From WTGA01 sp965214055 (GTDB taxonomy: Bacteria; Pseudomonadota; Gammaproteobacteria; Arenicellales; Poriferihabitantaceae): DNA of 64,000 bases. Both the position numbers and the translations under genes were made by a program. The stretch spans positions 1,674,001 to 1,738,000 of the forward strand of contig OZ243931.1 of NCBI GenBank assembly GCA_965214055.1, in the 5' to 3' direction. The notes below the pieces were generated by a model. It had not been told where the DNA came from. It ran no database searches and worked only from the letters and a program-made list of their open reading frames with translations. Numbering within the stretch: position 1 is the first letter of the stretch; each line of letters opens with the position of its first letter. Below are positions 60,765 through 64,000 of this stretch, piece after piece.

Positions 60765-63106
60765 GCTCTGTCCAGGGTGACGGAAACCTCCCCGCCCAGG
60801 GGTGCGGTTTCCAGGAACCCGGCGGGGATATAGGCGGCATTTTCCGGCACCCGGGGGTCTGCCCTGAGCGGCAGGACCGCCTGTCCCGCGCCGTTTTTGA
60901 CCCGGACCGCAGTGCTGTCGGCGAGATTCAGCCGTTGTACCGTGTCTGGATGAATGGTTACCGCAGGGGCCGGGTTGTCGGCGGTGCGCTGCAGGGCCCG
61001 GGCATGACGCAATGTCGGATCAAGACGGTACATGGGCATCTCCGCAATCCGGAACAGCCCCTTGCCCGGGGTGGATTGGAGGTTCCCGGCTTTCCACCGG
61101 GTGAGTCTTGCCGATGGCAGGATACCGGAAAGATCCACGGTGGCTCCGAGTTCCCCGGAGACATCGTCCAGGGTGATGTAGTCAAATCCTTCCTGTTCCA
61201 GGAAATTTCCAAGTACCCGGAGAATTTTCCAGGCCGGGCGGGATTCCCCCCGGGGGGTGGCCGCGACCTCCGACTGTTGGGCCCGGCCTTCGCAATTCAC
61301 ATACGTTCCGGCGGATTCGGCAAAAGCGGCCATGGGCAGCAGTGCATCGGCATATTGCATCGTGGATTCGCTTTTGAACGCGCTGATCTGAACCACGAAT
61401 CCGGCCTTTTCCAGGGCATGAAAGGCGTCTTTTCCAGGAATACTGTCCAGTTCCGGTTCGGTTCCAAGGAGGATCATGGCCCCCATCCCGGTATTTCGCA
61501 TTTGTTCCGCGTTCAGTCCCTGGTCGCCGGGCAGGCAGTTGGCCAGCCAGCCCGCCACGCTGTTGGCAGGCGCCAGGACGGCCAGCCTGCACCCTGTGTT
61601 TTCAGCGATCCAGTGGGCGATGGCCCGGATGATGCTCGCGTCGCGGTGTTGCTGGGCCAGGGCACCGATAACAATCAGTCCCTTTTCCCCGGCATCCATC
61701 AGGCCCTGGGCCGTGGACTCCATGGCCGGTGCGGTGCCGATGCAGTCAATTTCAGGGGGCAGGGAGATGCCCTGGATCCGGGCCACGCCTTGGGCCAGCG
61801 CCCCCAGGTGGACGGGCATTTCCGGTCCCGGCGCCACACGCAGTTCGGCGGTATTGAAGTTGAAATCAAAATCCATCGGATTGATCGCACTCACCGAAGT
61901 GCCTGTTTTCAGCTGTCCCTGGCGTAACCGGAGTGACAGCAGGGGTTGTTCCTTGCGGAGGTTGGATCCCACCAGTACCACGGATTCCAGGTGATCGTAC
62001 TCCCGGATGGGAACCTCTGACGCCGGAAAACGCGGGGCAATGTCATCGTCCCGGAAGTCACATTGCTGCAGTCGATGGTCGATATTTTCGCTGCCCAGGC
62101 TGCGCAGCAGTTTTTGCAGCAGATAAAACTCCTCCAGGGTGGACGCCGGCGAGGCCAGTGCCCCCACAGCGGATGGCGAGGAGGCCTCGACCACGGCCCG
62201 GATCCCCTCCGCGGTATGACGAAGGGCGGTTTCCCAGCTGACTTCCTTCCACTCGCCGTGCTCCCGGATCATGGGTTCCGTGAGCCGGTTTTCACTGTTC
62301 ACGGCTTCGTAACTGAAGCGGTCGCGGTCGGCAAGCCAGCAATCGTTGATGTCGGGATTTTCGATGGGCAATACCCGTTCAACCCGGTCCCGCAGGGTCT
62401 GGATATTGATATTGGTGCCCAGGCAGTCATGGGGGCTGATGCCCGAATGGTTGCGCAATTCCCAGGAGCGGGCGGCAAAACGGTAGGGACGGGAAGTCAA
62501 TGCCCCCACCGGGCATAAATCGATGATATTGCCGGATACTTCCGAATCGATGGACCGGTTCAGGAACGTATTGATGGTCATGAATTCTCCCCGCCCCGGT
62601 GCCCCCATCTCCATGACACCTGCCACTTCCTCGCCAAAACGGACACAGCGCGTGCAGTGGATGCAACGTGTCATTTCGGTGGCGATGAGGGGTCCGATAT
62701 CGTGACTGGGAACCGAGCGTTTGCGTTCCTGGAACCGGGAATCATCCTTTCCGTACCCCATGGCCTGGTCCTGCAGCGGACATTCCCCTCCCTGGTCACA
62801 GACCGGGCAGTCGAGGGGGTGGTTGATGAGCAGGAATTCCATGGTCCCTTCCTGGGCCGTCCGTGCGATGTCCGACTGGGTGAACACCTTCATGCCATCC
62901 ATCACCGGGGTTGCACAGGCCGGCATGGGTTTCGGGGCCCTTTCCACTTCGACCAGGCACATGCGGCAATTGGCCGCCACCGACAACCGGTCGTGGTAGC
63001 AAAAGCGTGGAATATAGATATCGTTGCGGTCGGTGACGCAAATCAGCATTTCACCGGCCTCGGCCTCCAGGGGCCGACCATCCACTTCAATGGTAATGCG
63101 GCTCAC
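60761..63106 (-). CDS. nuoG: NADH-quinone oxidoreductase subunit G
   Basis: 781 residues. The N-terminal part binds a [2Fe-2S] centre (FCYHDRLSVAANCRMC), an N5 centre with His ligand in the HPLDCPVCDQGGECPLQD stretch, and a [4Fe-4S] centre (CIHCTRCVRFGEE). The remaining 550 residues form the molybdopterin-oxidoreductase-like domain without cofactor motif. The extra N7 cluster Cys set is not evident. It belongs to the NADH-oxidising arm. Confidence 0.96.
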   Translation of the reverse strand: MSRITIEVDGRPLEAEAGEMLICVTDRNDIYIPRFCYHDRLSVAANCRMCLVEVERAPKPMPACATPVMDGMKVFTQSDIARTAQEGTMEFLLINHPLDCPVCDQGGECPLQDQAMGYGKDDSRFQERKRSVPSHDIGPLIATEMTRCIHCTRCVRFGEEVAGVMEMGAPGRGEFMTINTFLNRSIDSEVSGNIIDLCPVGALTSRPYRFAARSWELRNHSGISPHDCLGTNINIQTLRDRVERVLPIENPDINDCWLADRDRFSYEAVNSENRLTEPMIREHGEWKEVSWETALRHTAEGIRAVVEASSPSAVGALASPASTLEEFYLLQKLLRSLGSENIDHRLQQCDFRDDDIAPRFPASEVPIREYDHLESVVLVGSNLRKEQPLLSLRLRQGQLKTGTSVSAINPMDFDFNFNTAELRVAPGPEMPVHLGALAQGVARIQGISLPPEIDCIGTAPAMESTAQGLMDAGEKGLIVIGALAQQHRDASIIRAIAHWIAENTGCRLAVLAPANSVAGWLANCLPGDQGLNAEQMRNTGMGAMILLGTEPELDSIPGKDAFHALEKAGFVVQISAFKSESTMQYADALLPMAAFAESAGTYVNCEGRAQQSEVAATPRGESRPAWKILRVLGNFLEQEGFDYITLDDVSGELGATVDLSGILPSARLTRWKAGNLQSTPGKGLFRIAEMPMYRLDPTLRHARALQRTADNPAPAVTIHPDTVQRLNLADSTAVRVKNGAGQAVLPLRADPRVPENAAYIPAGFLETAPLGGEVSVTLDRA

Positions 63107-64000
63107 AAGACATTCCCGGGCTGGATGCCGTCCGCAATTTTTGCTTCAAATTCGTGACGGTAATGTTTCAGGAAGCTTTGCACCGGCCATGCTGCCGCAT
63201 CCCCCAGGGCACAGATGGTGCGCCCCTCAATCCGGTTGGCCACATCCAGCAGGGTATCCAGGTCCTGCATCGATCCCCGGCCGCTGTTGATTCTTTTCAG
63301 GATCCGGTACAGCCATCCCGTGCCTTCCCGGCACGGCGTACACTGCCCACAGGATTCCTCATGGTAAAAATAGGCAATCCGTTCCAGGATGGCGACCATG
63401 TCGGTGGTTTCGTCCATGACAATGACGGACCCGGCCCCCACCGCCGAGCCGTTGTCCCGGAGGGAGTCATAGTCCATGTTCGATTTCAGGATATTTTCGG
63501 CGGGCATCACCGGCACCGAGGAGCCCCCGGGAATCACCGCCTTGAGCTTCCTGCCCTTCCACACTCCTCCCGCCTTTTCCAGCAGTTCGCTGAACGGGGT
63601 CCCCATCTTGATTTCATAGTTGCCCGGACGTTCGACGTGCCCGGTTACGGAAAAGACCTTCACGCCACCGGAATTTTCGACTCCGAGATATTTGAACCAT
63701 TCCCCCTCCATCCATTGGCCGTTTGCCCGCAGGATCGCCGGCACCGACGCGTAGGATTCGGTGTTGTTGATGGTGGTGGGTTTTCCGTATAACCCGAAGG
63801 CGGCGGGGAAGGGTGGCTTGAATCTCGGCTCGCCTTTCTTGCCTTCAAGGGAATTGAGCAGTGCGGTTTCCTCTCCGCAGATATAGGCTCCTGCCCCGAG
63901 GTGGGAATACAGGTCAAAATCAAATCCCGAGCCGAGCAGGTTCCGGCCCAGGTATCCGGCTTCATAGGCTTCTTTCATGGCAGCTTCCATGACTTCATAG
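63103..64000 (-). CDS. nuoF: NADH-quinone oxidoreductase subunit F, N-terminus outside the window
   Basis: The last 298 or so residues are present; the frame is open to the window edge, so the internal Met at 63990 is not the start. FMN/NADH-site segments GAGAYICGEETALLNSLEGK and PTTINNTES are seen, and the N3 cluster motif ESCGQCTPCREG. It accepts electrons from NADH. Its stop overlaps nuoG by 4 bases, and nuoA-E should lie beyond the right edge. Confidence 0.97.
   Translation of the reverse strand, partial: YEVMEAAMKEAYEAGYLGRNLLGSGFDFDLYSHLGAGAYICGEETALLNSLEGKKGEPRFKPPFPAAFGLYGKPTTINNTESYASVPAILRANGQWMEGEWFKYLGVENSGGVKVFSVTGHVERPGNYEIKMGTPFSELLEKAGGVWKGRKLKAVIPGGSSVPVMPAENILKSNMDYDSLRDNGSAVGAGSVIVMDETTDMVAILERIAYFYHEESCGQCTPCREGTGWLYRILKRINSGRGSMQDLDTLLDVANRIEGRTICALGDAAAWPVQSFLKHYRHEFEAKIADGIQPGNVL

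Overview
The window looks like a chromosomal segment of a heterotrophic gammaproteobacterium. The evidence is the metG-mrp-dcd neighbourhood, a nuoFGHIJKLMN run of type I NADH dehydrogenase genes, a ddl gene and a type V autotransporter. It is rich in oxidative catabolic genes (Rieske, Fe-S flavoprotein, luciferase-like, 2-oxoglutarate-dependent). That suggests an organism living on methylated or otherwise small organic nitrogen and phosphorus compounds, perhaps marine or host-associated; the lifestyle is inference.

Layout. 1-5.7 kb: a partial ABC-type solute-binding protein, a frameshifted AAA ATPase, and a divergent pair of a Rieske oxygenase and an Fe-S/FMN/FAD oxidoreductase. 5.8-7.8 kb: an eroded mazEF remnant beside an intact hipBA pair with a visible promoter and operator. 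8.3-18.9 kb: a PhyH dioxygenase, then a LysR gene divergent from a tightly coupled run of MttB-family methyltransferase, a second Fe-S flavoprotein, a ThDP enzyme resembling sulfoacetaldehyde acetyltransferase, a tiny coupled ORF, a tricarballylate-dehydrogenase-like flavoprotein and a Baeyer-Villiger-type monooxygenase. 19-20.7 kb: metY with a clear terminator. 21-27.7 kb: MBL hydrolase, lone TRAP binding protein, a perfect hairpin plus transposase stump, then flavin reductase, luciferase-like monooxygenase, alpha/beta hydrolase and aldehyde dehydrogenase. 27.8-32 kb: housekeeping metG, mrp, dcd. 32-36.8 kb: a TmpA/TmpB-like phosphonate pair, an Fe-S protein and a lone HyuA-type protein.

37.2-45.8 kb is an accessory block: an AT-rich Fic gene preceded by four TGACAT-type repeats; a giant Calx-beta autotransporter whose reading frame runs through eleven copies of an 8-bp repeat (a probable phase-variation switch); and a decayed isopenicillin-N-synthase-like gene. 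At 46.2-48.4 kb lies an unusual 744-residue protein with a sigma-region-4-like helix-turn-helix. 48.5-53.2 kb: a dimethylglycine/trimethylamine-dehydrogenase-type flavoprotein, a glutamine-synthetase-like ligase and ddl. 53.3-64 kb: the nuo genes, all leftward.

How it may fit together (inference): TmpAB-like enzymes would release glycine betaine from a trimethylamino phosphonate; the Rieske protein, the MttB-family protein and three Fe-S flavoproteins would strip methyl groups; the GS-like ligase could capture a small amine; and the NADH formed would feed complex I. None of the substrates can be proven from sequence. The most noteworthy items are the phase-variable autotransporter, the LysR-linked mttB operon, the TmpAB-like pair and the sigma-like protein.
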